64,000 nt of DNA from Anagrus nilaparvatae (Eukaryota; Arthropoda; Insecta; Hymenoptera; Mymaridae): contig JAKSXM010000007.1 of assembly GCA_022575985.1 (NCBI GenBank), positions 67,858,501 through 67,922,500 of the forward strand. Reading direction: 5' to 3'. The position numbers and the translations under genes are program-made. Below the pieces are notes generated by a model. It was not told the origin of the DNA, ran no database searches, and saw nothing but the letters and a program-made list of their open reading frames with translations. Below are positions 13,181 to 24,643 of this stretch, piece after piece. Each line of letters opens with the position of its first letter. Position 1 is the first letter of the stretch.

Positions 13181-13586
13181 AGACAGAAGATTTTTTATTG
13201 AAAATAATTAATACAAGTTAAAAAAAAAAACTAAAATGTACATAATATATATATATATCTAAAATATTATTCATTTTTATACAAATTTATAGAGTAAAAA
13301 TCTGTGATTAATATACATAATATAATAGGCTAATATAAGATTTTATTTATTAAATTAATTATTTATGTTTTTGATATGTAAATATAAAATAAAAAGAAAT
13401 ATTAATAAAATATATATATAATTAACAAAAATAGATTTTAATAACTGTACAAATTAGAATTGATAATGGATAGTATACATATATATTTAATATTGTCATC
13501 AGAAATTAAAGCATTATAGTATCAATGCTTTTTTATGGAAGACATTGGAAGACATATATTTTAGAATATAAGATATATATTATAAA
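13181..13586. other. Convergent 3' ends of VPS35L and GABA transaminase
   Basis: This 406-bp spacer separates the stops of two genes that face each other. It is almost purely A/T and contains several AATAAA or AATAAAA strings on the plus strand (for example around 13386-13410) and TTTATT strings usable on the minus strand. No coding potential is seen. The short spacing means the two 3' untranslated regions probably overlap. Confidence 0.6.
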
Positions 13587-16500
13587 TTAATTATTTTTTA
13601 AAATAGAGCGTAAACTATTTAAGAAAATGTCAGCATGATATTCGTTAAAAGTTAACGCTGGCCTTAATCGAACTGATTTTTCACCACAACCTCCAGCTTG
13701 AATTCCTAAATAAAAAATTTTTTAAAATTAAATTTACATTTTTAAAGATAAAAAATGTAATCATTTTTACCTTTGTTTAAAAGTTTTTGAATCAATTTAT
13801 CTCGAACTTCTGAAGTGGCACAATCAAAGGCAATAAAGGTACCTCTACCACGTGATGAATTAAGAGTACTAGAAAATTCATTTTCTAATTTTATTAATTC
13901 ATTTAAAGTATAATTTCCAACTCTGGTTACTGTATCCAAAAGATTTTCTTTTATAATAACATCTAAAATTGCTTCTAAAAGAATTAATTTACTCGGATCT
14001 CCCATCCAAGTATTAAATACTCTATATGCTTGTTTAGGCCTAAAAATTGATTAAAATTTTGATTCTGTATATATTTAAAACAAAGTATTATATGAAATAT
14101 TTAAATATAATTACTTCATTTCTTCAAGATGATAATAGCCTCCTAATTGCATTTTTTTACTAAATGTTACAATATGAGGAGGTGAATCAAATTCAAAATG
14201 TTCATGGCACCACATTTTACCAGTTGGGCCACCTCCAGTTTGTACTTCATCGATTAATAAAGCTGCTCCATTCTATTTAATAAATAAATTAGTTATTTAA
14301 ATAAAAATGGTGAATTAATAGTTATTTCGATGAACTAACTTTTTTGGTTACTCGTTGAAGATTTTGAAAGAAATATGACGAACCATGATTATCACCACCT
14401 TCAGCTTGAATAGGTTCAATAATAACTCCAGCAACAGGTGTTTCTTTTTTTGCATATAATTCAAATAATTCTTGAACCTTTAGAGAAAATGACGATTTAT
14501 AGTAAAGATAAATTTTTTTATTTTATTTAAAAATTATTACTTTTGCTAAACATCGATCATCTTCCTGTTTATTTTCACGGACATTGTCTTTAAGCGGATA
14601 TTTATATCTTGGAAAAGAAGCAATCGGCCAATCGAATGCTGGTATATCAATTTTATGAATATATTTACTGTGTGTTGTTGATAAAGATCCGAGAGTTCTT
14701 CCGTGAAAAGCTCCTAAAAAAAAAACAATCAAATTGCAAATCACCAATAAAACTCATGGATCTACCTCTTAAGAGTAATTATGATGATAATCAGGTAAAA
14801 ATCAATTAATTTCAGTTTAAAAAGTTTCCTTATTTATACTAGTTTTTTAATTACTACGATGAAATTATTTGATTTTTTTGAATTTTCCCGGTTCCCGCGG
14901 CAACCCGGTCAAAAATTTTTTGCTCAATATTTAAAAATTAATTGTTTTAGATTTTTTGAGTAAAAAAAACTTATTTTTGTAATTGTTAGTGAAAAATAAA
15001 AGGGTTTTCAGATATTTGAGGTCAAAGAAGCCTAAAAAAACTTAATTTTTAACCACCGAAATTCAAAATTTACTCCCAAATTACTCAAAATAGAAAACAA
15101 AATTTTCCCTACCATCAAAAGACATGATCGAATATTTTGGTGATCCCGGAGTTTTATTAATCATACAAGATTCTAATTCTTCTTTTGTAAATGGTTGACT
15201 ATGCCTATTTTTTTGTGCATACCAAATAAATATATTTTTAAACGCATTTTCATTTGAACATGATCCACACATCATTGTTGTTATACAGGAAAAACCAGGT
15301 GGTGCAACCTAATAAATAAATAAAATCTTAGCATTAAAAAAAATAATTTTTAGTATTAAAAAAAAAATTAATAATAATTATATATTTTTTACCTTATCAT
15401 GTAACAAAACATTTTTTAATTTACTCGGCCAGTCACGATTTGGAAATACTCCAAGTGCTGGACGATTTGCTATCATTTTCTGAAACAATAGAAAATAATA
15501 ATTTTTTATCGTATTATTTTGGCTAGTTTAGTTTTGAAATCTTTACTATTAAAAATGATTTAGTAGAAAAAGTAAAACTTGTTACTCAGACACATATTTA
15601 TATGATTTTAACTTTTCTGCCCCATATATGTTTCTGATTATTTCAAATAAATGCCCTACAATCTCTATTGAAATAACTTTATTATATGCAACTGTATGAT
15701 ATCGTAAAAAAGTTTTCTGATTTTATTTTCAAAAAAGTTTTAATTATTATTTTAAAAACTTTATATTAACAAATTTTTAAATGCAGCAAAAGTATGGGCG
15801 TTTCAAGTGTCTATAAAAAATATAGAATTTTAAGTGCACTGGTACTGAAATAGCATATTTACGGCTCGTGTCAAGAAAGGTAAAGATTAGCCAAAATCAC
15901 ATATAAATAATACATTCCGAAGCTGATCAGCATCCTCGAGGATGTTAAGCTACGATTCTTTATTTATGGACAAGGGCCGTATAATTACTTAAATTTTTCT
16001 GGGTCAGTGGCGGGGAAATATGTGCTTTCGGGCCGCTGACCAAAAAATTTTTTTCCCTGTATTTTGAATAAAAGTCAATATAGAATAATAAATTTATTAA
16101 ACAGTACCTGATTATATGGATCCTGAAGAGCTCGAAGCATAGAAGCATGGTTATAACCAAGAGGCATTGATGATATTTGCATATAAACATCAAGAAGTAC
16201 ATTACCATCGACGTCCACTATGTAATTACCATTTGATTTTTCATAATCAGCAAAAAATTGTACAGAACCTGCTTGTTGTAAATTATTTAATTCTTTAAAT
16301 AATTCACGCGATGTTGGACCAGGTACTTCTGTATTTAATTTTGGACCTTTTGGTTCTTCTGATAATGGTTGTGATTGTGTTGATAATTCACGATTTTTAT
16401 GCCATTTTCCTGAAAGGAAATAAATAAGCCCTTTTGCAGTTTTTGAATTTTAAGAATCTATCTTACATAAATTTAGTTTATTTTTAAGCAAAATGCAGTC

Positions 16501-19241
16501 ATAAAACGCAGTTATACGTGCAATAAAAGATAAGAAAAAAATTATTGGATTGGCATTGCAATGAGTGCTATTAAACTTAGCCTTTATTGAAATTTTATTA
16601 TTGAATATCAATGGCTAAGAACTATAAAATATTATGTAGTTCAGTAACATATTTTTCAAAATCTATAGCTTTTTAAAGAAATTTTGTGATTATTGATGTA
16701 TTATTTATGAAAAATTATAAAATTTAAATAGATAGGTTGGGGGGTATATTGTGGAGTGAAAGAAAGAGACATTGGAACCCCAGTAATCCGGACAGGCTTA
16801 TGCATAAAAATTTTTTTTACTTTTGAAATATAATAGTATATTACGGTCCTAGGCCAGAAAAATAAAGAATGGCCCAAATCGCATGTAAATTACCTTTCGA
16901 GGTGAAGCCAAGGATAGTAAACTGCGATTTGGGTCATTCTTTGTTTATGGACGAGGATTGTACAAAATTTTTCCCTATTTTTCTGCGACTGTGGCGAGAA
17001 AATACGTCTTTGCCGGACGCGCAGCTTCCGGGAAATACGTACTTTCGGTCCACAGTACAGAAAAAATTTTTTTATGATAATTTTTTCTTTTAAACCATTA
17101 GGGCCGCGGCGCGACCATTTTAAATTAACATTTTTTTTTGATCCCGGAATCAGATAGCCAGGAAATTTTCTATCCGGAACTAAGAGAAAAAAATTTTTCA
17201 TGCTAAATGTAAGTTTTTTACAGCAATAATAAAAAAAATTATGACTCATTTTTCTTACTTTTTTTACAAGTAGTCCTAAACACAAAAATGGCTGCCAAAA
17301 ATCGAGATTTCGCTCTGGGAGGCTAAAAATTGGGCTGGTGACTTATTTTTGATAGTATTTTTAGAACAAAATACTTTGGGGCAGTTTTGAAGACCCAACC
17401 ATACATTTCATACACATTTCATTTAAACCTACCCATATATAAATATATAAAAATAAAAGTAGCTACCTAGGTAATTACTTAGGTAATTGAAAGAAAAAAA
17501 GTTTGTCATTGAAGCATAAAATTTTATTAAAAAATCTTTTTTACAATATCAAATTATTTAAATTAAATTGATATGACTTATTTTATATAATAAAATAATA
17601 AAATTGTATAATTTTTTCACATTTTTCATGCAAAAAATTTTTATATATTTTTGATATTTTTATTTCTATAATTTTTTTATTTTTTAGCTAAACTGCACAC
17701 TAAAAATCTTAATTTTTTATAAAAATTAAAAGATAGGTACACTAAATTCAATTAAAAATATTTTCAAAATTTTTTTTTAACATTAAAAAGATTAAAGAGG
17801 GGTTTCGAATCAAAAATATCTCGCGTGATAAAAAAAGTAAATTTTTATTCATAAAACTTGAAATTTATAAACATAATTATACTCTGTGCACATAGTGGTG
17901 AAACTCACGTATACAAAAAAATAAAATTTGTTATATTTTAAAGGCAAAATACATGCTTCAAGGCATAAATTATTTTTTCATCATCTTTCGCAATACTTTT
18001 TCGAGCCCATCTAAAGTTCATTTCGGGTATAAAAATTCTTCAAACTATTTATTGCAAAAATTATGACTGCAAGTACTCATGAATTTAGTGGTATACTACT
18101 CTATGCATATTATAATAATATGCACCGATTAATTTAAACTCCAATGCCCTGCTACATTAACAATTGAGATTTATATCCTCAATAATAATAATGAAACTTT
18201 GTAATAATAGTGATCCATTTATTATTACTATTAGATATTTTTTTGTTTACTATTTTTATGCATCATTTTCTTAATTAATAATCACGCCATATGAAAAATT
18301 TAGATAAGTGTGACACTTATCTCGTTTTTTTAAAAATTATTATAAAATTTTTTATCTTGTGAAAAAATATATTATTCTTTACTTTTTACTGTATAATTAT
18401 TTGCTACTGATTATGATTTTTAATTAAATTCACACCTTTTTCAGTGTATATTAGCCCTGACGATCATTTTTTTTATGTATATTTGATGAAAGTAGTAAAA
18501 AACTTTTAGAATTCACATACAATTAATTTTGCAAAGTTCAAAGTCAGGAAATGTTATAAGCCTCAGAAAAAACAAGGAATTTTTTCAACTTCAGTTTCTA
18601 TCATCAGCATTAAATACTTGAACAGAATTATTGCAAAAAATAGAAAAAATATTTGCGATTATTTTTATCAAATTGGTACTGATGTTGATTATTTAGAAAA
18701 TGAAATTAAAAAAAAATTTTTTCTAACATTTTATGAAGCTATTCTAATATTTTAATTTATTTTACTATGAATATCCATCATTGGTTCAAAATATATGCTA
18801 CATGTACTTTTAAGTTATAAAAAGCTCTAAAATCTTAAAAAATTTGTTAAGCTTCTTTTTTTACTTGTACGAGGTAATCCAAAAACTATGTATAAATTTT
18901 CAAAACAGTAATCAGGCTAATATAAGGTATATAAATAAATTTGTTTATGTTATTTTAAAAATAAAATAATTCTGTTAAATATTTGAATAAACGTTAATTA
19001 CTAATTAAATCCTTATAATACCAAAGATTAGAACAGCCTGATAATGGTGCTATATTTACATTATCAAACAATTGCTATAAAATTAAAATTAATCATTTAT
19101 CTAAATTAAACAATTTTAATTATAAACAACAAATTATTAAATGTTATCTTTTTTTTGTGTAGGTCAAAAAATAATTTATGTACCTTTTAGACTGGATAGG
19201 GCGCGGGCGCCAAGGTTTCCTCTCAAACTTCTTGAAAGCAT
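13587..19241 (-). CDS. Gabat: 4-aminobutyrate aminotransferase, mitochondrial (GABA transaminase)
   Basis: Nine exons on the minus strand: 19241-19184, 16409-16108, 15479-15393, 15308-15113, 14713-14541, 14477-14340, 14272-14115, 14039-13771 and 13705-13587. They total exactly 500 codons, the family's usual length. The tiny first exon reads [20 protein letters not shown], a basic, Ser/Ala-rich mitochondrial targeting peptide; its donor phase fits exon 2. [11 protein letters not shown] holds the CxxC pair (C163, C166) that in mammals carries an iron-sulfur cluster. [27 protein letters not shown] and FSKKM (pyridoxal lysine K357 or K358) are intact, as are GDPSK and [10 protein letters not shown]. 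The enzyme transfers the amino group of GABA to 2-oxoglutarate in mitochondria, ending GABA signalling and feeding the GABA shunt. Intron 1 (2.8 kb) carries a dispersed repeat. Confidence 0.95.
15856..16072. repeat. Dispersed repeat, copy A (intron of GABAT)
   Basis: This segment is clearly related to the one at 16848-17086. Shared landmarks are TTACGG at the left, an AAAGA.T..CC.AA.TC.CAT block, GAAGC/GAAGCC near the centre, TTTATTTATGGACAAGG versus TTTGTTTATGGACGAGG, then a (C)TG(T)GGCG(A/G)GAAATA block, CTTTCGG and CAGTAC/CTGACC followed by AAAAAATTTTTTT. The copies are diverged by many substitutions and small indels, so both are old. It ends about 40 bp before GABAT exon 2. Confidence 0.6.
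16848..17086. repeat. Dispersed repeat, copy B, with inner hairpin
   Basis: Second copy of the repeat at 15856-16072, also in GABAT intron 1. Its centre holds an inverted repeat: the arm at 16861-16883 (AAAGAATGGCCCAAATCGCA) pairs with 16923-16947 with one internal mismatch, around a 40-base loop. The strong hairpin and two linked copies suggest a nonautonomous foldback-type DNA element. No terminal repeats or target duplication could be fixed by eye. The minus open frame over it (16890-17285) is not a gene. Confidence 0.6.
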
Positions 19242-19479
19242 ATTTATTATCCTTGATTAAAAAATTTTACGCACTTTTTTGACTTTCTTTATATAAATTA
19301 AATAAATTCTATCTAAATTAATTATATATTTTTAATTTTGTACTTTTAATTAATACTTTAATGGACTTAAATTTTAATGATATGTTTTTTATTGTTTAAA
19401 TGAAAAATAAAGATTATTTTAATAAAAGCTGCATGAGAGAGCTCTGTACCAATGACTACACTCTACTCAGTAAGCTCAA

Positions 19480-19522
19480 CTGCGACTGACAACAAATGTT
19501 TTTGCACATATATATACCTATA
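19480..19522 (-). promoter_or_regulatory. Core promoter of GABA transaminase (TATA plus initiator)
   Basis: Read on the minus strand, TATATATATG at about 19520-19509 is followed about 27 bases later by GTCAGTCGCAG, whose TCAGT (19489-19485) matches the arthropod initiator. The following leader of about 245 nt, G/C-richer than its surroundings at first, reaches the mitochondrial-peptide start at 19241. The spacing of TATA to initiator is what a focused Pol II promoter needs. The assignment is by pattern only. Confidence 0.5.
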
Positions 19523-19559
19523 TTTATAAAGCATGTATATATGGGATGATCTAGGTAAG

Positions 19560-21953
19560 TTTTACTTTATATCAAATTTTTATAGATTCTGCAAGCTCAA
19601 AAAAAAAATTTTTATGTTTAATTATATGTCACCTCAAAAAATTAAAGAATAGTTTATTTGCAAAAAAGGAGAATTTTAGATTTTTTAGTCAATTTATTTA
19701 CTAGAATTACTTAATTTTATTAATTTTTTCGAAAATTTACTTTTAACAATTTTCTCCCAAGGACGAGCTTTCCCCTCTACCTTTTCTCCCTTACTGCAAA
19801 TAGTAAAGATCTGGATTTTCCATAATAATTAAAGCAAAAACTTCTAAAAGTATGGTAATATTTTTTAAAAGATGGAAGATTAAATGTTATTATTGTTCAA
19901 AATTACACCAAATTCTTTTCCAATATCGATCAATATTCTGTAATTTTACTGCGCTCCATATTCTGAAGTGCAATGAATTTTACTTGTTAAAAGTTAGTTT
20001 TTTTAATTCGTTTTATATAATAAAATATTTAAATAAAAAAATTTTTCTTTCAGCTGTTAAAACCCGAGTGATTCCCGGCTACTGTTTGGACAGAAAATTT
20101 AAAATTTATGATTAACAAGCAGATTTTTTTCATAAATTCAAAAATATTAACAAAGCAGCACTTTTATGTTTTGTAATAACAAATAATCAATACTTTAAAC
20201 ATCAAAAATCAAAATTTATCAAAAAAAAATAAAATAAAATAAAATTGTCAAAAATTTACTCAAGCGACATTACTTAGATTTCTTCATATATAATGTGTGA
20301 ATATACTTTGTATTTAATAATATGTAATCATTTAATTTTTTATATTTTATATATTAACTCAAATTAATCCTAATTTAAATTGAAAAACATAATGATTATA
20401 TTATATTTGCAAGAAATATTTTAATTACGAGTATTTAATATTTTAATATTTTATTTACGAGCTATTTTTAAAAATACCTATAATTGCGGTGATTACACTA
20501 ATGTTACCAATCCGTACAAAATGATTTTGATTCTGGTTTAAGGTCCTTAAAGAAATTTTAAAATTTGAAAAATCCATTTGTGTGAACTATAAAATTTTCT
20601 TGACTTCAAAAATAAAATTTTTTGAAGAAAAAAAAATAATTTTTATAGTCAAATAAGGTCGATTAAACAACGGCCAGTAAATAATTGGTGCTTTCTGGAC
20701 TCTGGCAAGAAAAGTCCATTTTTTTATTTTATAAGAATCATTAAATTTTATTGCATTAAATAATATGTAAAAATTTTATTTATTTCACAAAATTTCTTTT
20801 TGAGACAAAAAAATTTCATATCTGGAGTAAAATTTGCCGGGGTTGTATGGAATCTGAAGTCAGAACTTCTGTTAGTTCTCAAAAGTGATATTTTCAAATT
20901 TATATTGATTTATCGTTTTCAAATGTAGCTTGTCATGCAAAATTTTTTTTCGGGTGAACCAATATTAAGAATAAAAAAGATAAAATTTAGGACTTAACTG
21001 CATTCTTGAGATATTACTTTTTAAAATATTCTTGTGTTAGGTATAGGTCAAAGAACTTAAAAACGGGTTTTAAGAGAAACTTTTATCAATTTCTGAATTT
21101 AACAAAAACTAAATATTTTCTGTCAAATTAAAAGTTTCTCAAAATTTAGATCCGTAAATTAGTACGCACGTAAAGTAAGCTTTTGCAAAAAGTTAAAATT
21201 TTTTAAAATTGAGAATTTGATTTATTAAGTTAAATGACTAAAAACAGAATTATTTCTTTTTTAGTCATGGAGGAAAATATTTTTTGTAATAATATCCTTT
21301 GCTTTTCTAACTATCAGTTGTAGTTTACAATTTAGTTCAATTTTAAAGCTCACCTGTTCAGCTTAGACTCAGTGTTCCTTAGGTCTTGGTCTAAAATTTG
21401 TATAGGTGATATGATTATAAGCAGCAGCTTTGGTTTTTCTATGCAATAGATTGCATGCAGATAACGAATTAAATTATTTTAAGTAATGAATTTTATTACA
21501 TTAAAAAATAAATAAAAAAAGAAATTTTAATAATTAATAATAAATTTTATTATTTACACATATACTTTGTTGAATAAGAAATAATTCAAGTCAAATTTAT
21601 ATTTTTACATTATTTTGTCCTATAATTGATAAAAAGTTACAAAATTCTCATTTATTATTCAGTATGTAATAATAAAAAATGCACATTTTTACAATATTCT
21701 GTAAAATTTGTGATTGAATTTGTTAAATTTAATTAATAATTTATATAATATCTTTGATGTTAATTTTACTATTTACCAAGCTCGACATTCTTCTGCAGCC
21801 AGGTTTTTGTCTATTACTGTTTTTACAATTTCAATGAAAATATTAAAATTTTAAAATTTATATTAATACAAAAATTAAATTAATATAAGATTACATAAAA
21901 TTGAGGAAGACCACTGAGGTTAATTAATATTTAAAGTCTGTTCATAAATTACA
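19560..21953. other. Intergenic region between GABAT and SSU72
   Basis: The 2.4 kb is AT-rich with no recognised gene. The plus frame at 19852-20115 has a low-complexity translation and no family features. A small patch near 21771-21835 is richer in G/C than its surroundings; on the minus strand it reads ...KTVIDKNLAAEECRAW then stop. It could be an orphan exon or chance, and it is not part of SSU72. The area directly below 21954 should hold the SSU72 3' untranslated region. Confidence 0.5.
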
Positions 21954-22541
21954 TCAATAGAATAAAATAGTATGTAATACTGTTCTTTGAAATTTAGATT
22001 CAAAATCATGTAGTAACTCATCAATATCGTTATCAAGATCGTTACTATTAGCTAAAACAGTGACTAATTCACAAACAAGAAATGATCCAACAGTAGCTTC
22101 TTCGTGATTATCTTGAATATCGATATTAATTAAATGAACTGGTTGAGAATCTTCTGGTACTCTAGATTCCATACTTTCTATAACTTGATCGTAAACTCTT
22201 TCTTCGCATGTAATAATAATATCAAATTTATCTTTGCATAATTGAAATCTTTCTGGTTTTGGCTTTATTCTTCTGTTGCGATCCAACATATGTAGTAAAC
22301 CATTTTGAGTATAATATTGTTTATCCTTCATTAATAAATCATTATAAATTTCTTCATAAGTACAATCAAAATCATAAATGTTTGGACGATCTGGTGCATT
22401 TCCAGGTAACTTAACTTTATCACCTGTACCAAAACTTTTAACGTTAAACCCTTTTTTACTCAAAAATGCATGAGCTTCCATACTTCTGTTCATGTTACTT
22501 GAACATATTACTGCTATACTCATTGAACTAATACCAGCCAT
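21954..22541 (-). CDS. Ssu72: SSU72, RNA polymerase II CTD phosphatase
   Basis: A single uninterrupted frame of 195 codons matches the whole SSU72 family (human 194 residues). The phosphatase loop CSSNMNRS at residues 13-20 is the CX5RS nucleophile motif, with C13 and R19. DIQDNHEEAT near residues 141-150 carries the conserved aspartates of the family's catalytic loop. MLDRNRRIKPKPERFQ and the C-terminal TVLHTILFY are also typical. SSU72 removes phosphate from Ser5 (and Ser7) of the Pol II C-terminal domain and works with symplekin in 3' end processing. The start chosen gives the expected spacing to the P-loop. The absence of introns stands out beside the intron-rich neighbours, but no poly(A) tract or target duplication suggests a recent retrocopy, and the frame is intact. 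Confidence 0.96.
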   Translation of the reverse strand: MAGISSMSIAVICSSNMNRSMEAHAFLSKKGFNVKSFGTGDKVKLPGNAPDRPNIYDFDCTYEEIYNDLLMKDKQYYTQNGLLHMLDRNRRIKPKPERFQLCKDKFDIIITCEERVYDQVIESMESRVPEDSQPVHLINIDIQDNHEEATVGSFLVCELVTVLANSNDLDNDIDELLHDFESKFQRTVLHTILFY

Positions 22542-24643
22542 TGCTTTTGATTTATAACTAATTTAACAGTTAAAATACAAACTTTTTTTAAAAATATATA
22601 CTAAATATATTAATTAGTTTAATTATAATATTTTTTGCATGATTATATAAGTATTACAAATTTTTTATTGTTATGAATTTCAATTTGACTCCGAAAATCT
22701 TCTCCAAGGTCCAAAATAGAGCAATAGGCACGTGTCTTAAGAATATACTTAAGAATAATGAATATTTGATTTTATTTACAAAAATTTGATTTAGAGTCCA
22801 ATCTTCTAGTTTATAAAAACATTAATAACTAAAAAATGAGGTTATTTATGTTAGGATGAGGATAATTTTTACAATGAAAGCAGAATAGTTTCTTATGAAG
22901 GACGTTGAAACTTTTTTAATGTTCATACGTCACGAGATAGTTTTTAGTCTTTTTCTTTATTGTCTGATTAATACAATCTATATAAAAACTTATTATGGTA
23001 ATTATTTTATAATAATTAATTATAAACAGAATACAAAAATATAAAATTAACCATATTGCAAAATTGAAAAAATAAACTGTAAATCTCTGTATCAACGAAG
23101 CTAGGGGTATTACTGTGTGGGGTATATTATCAACGCAAAGCTTGCCGACTGTTGGACATAAAAAACTGGATGATGTCTTTTTAATCCAATAAGAATTCAA
23201 TACCTTTTTAAAGTTAACCAATAATATTTAGGAGTTCGCTAAAAAAAATTTTACTACTTTTATTTTCCTATAGGGTCGAGGATGAAGTTTTGGAGACTTT
23301 AATGAGATATTTTTGCACCATTGTTATTACCACAATTACTTTTTTGCATTAACAAATAAAAAAAAACAATTATTTAATATTTTTTAATAAAAATTTATTA
23401 TTTTTTATTTCAAAAAATGTACAATATAGAATTTACATTATTTTAAATTTATTCATTAAATTATTGAGCTAAAATTGTAAAGAAATATTGATGAACAGTC
23501 TTAAAATTGCATAATATTATCATTAATGAAAAATTAAATTTTATAAAAGACGATGATTACTCGAATAAATGTAATTATTTTTATATATACATATTGTTAA
23601 AAAAGAATTATTTTATCAACTAATATTTTTTTAAATCATATAAACAATTTTTTTTCTATAGAAAAATTTATTTTGAAAATAAACATTTTGTGAGCACAAT
23701 AAAAAGAAATTTGTACAATTTTATTATGCGCATTCAATTAAATTTGTTCGAGTCAGTAACAAAAAATATTATAACTGTGTAAAAAAACTATGGGCTCTAA
23801 TTTTAAAAGGAAAATATAATTAATTTCATTTATATATACATCATTTTTTTTTTTTAATGAAAAACTATAATATGTTTACTGAAACGAGCAAATTTATTTG
23901 ATTTTAAACATCTACATATTTACGCACGAGATGCTTATTACTCAGATTAAATTCTTATTATTTACATTATTTAAATCTATTTTTTTATATTTACTCTTAA
24001 CAACACCTTAACAAGTAACTTTTGAAATGTATCATTTTAACGAAACTTATAAAAAAAACCATTGCAGTGAAATATTTTATTAAAAATACAAGCATTCTAA
24101 CAAATGATACACTTCTTTATTTTTATCAACTCTGTGTGAACTGACGCGTAAATATTTTAAATAGTAAATATTCATATTTTACATATTGTCTTAATTATTT
24201 CGTTATTTAAAATAACAATGAATTCAGAAAAATTATACAATTTTGTTGGAAAACGGAGTAATAATAATATTTTTTAAAAAATATTTTAAATTTTTATATT
24301 AAAGATACATAAAATAAATTAATTTTGCAAAGAATTAAATAAAAACATGAAAAAAAAAAATATTTTTTCAATAATAATTAACAAATATTAAGAGATATTT
24401 TCAATAATATTTTTTTTAAATCGATTTTATCTTAAAATTAAACTCACACAGACTTAATATTAATTATATACATAATTTCTATGCATAAGTTTATTTTTTA
24501 TTAAACCTAACAATTTTGTTGCTTTTCAGTAAAAGCAATTTTCATATAAAACTATTTTTTTTAGTTCTTTTGTATTATTTACACCTTTTTTTAAACAGGC
24601 ATAAAAATTTAGTACCACACTAGTAAAATTGTTATTTGTCACT
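22542..24643. other. Spacer between SSU72 promoter and NURF301 3' end
   Basis: Both flanking genes are on the minus strand, so this 2.1 kb should hold the NURF301 3' untranslated region at its right and the SSU72 promoter at its left. It is extremely AT-rich. The minus frame at 22916-23221 gives a translation without family features and is not called. No repeat family or RNA gene was recognised. Confidence 0.5.

Noticed and set aside
16890..17285. 131-codon minus-strand frame
   Set aside because: It runs over dispersed repeat copy B in a GABAT intron and has no transposase-like motif; open by chance in a palindromic repeat.
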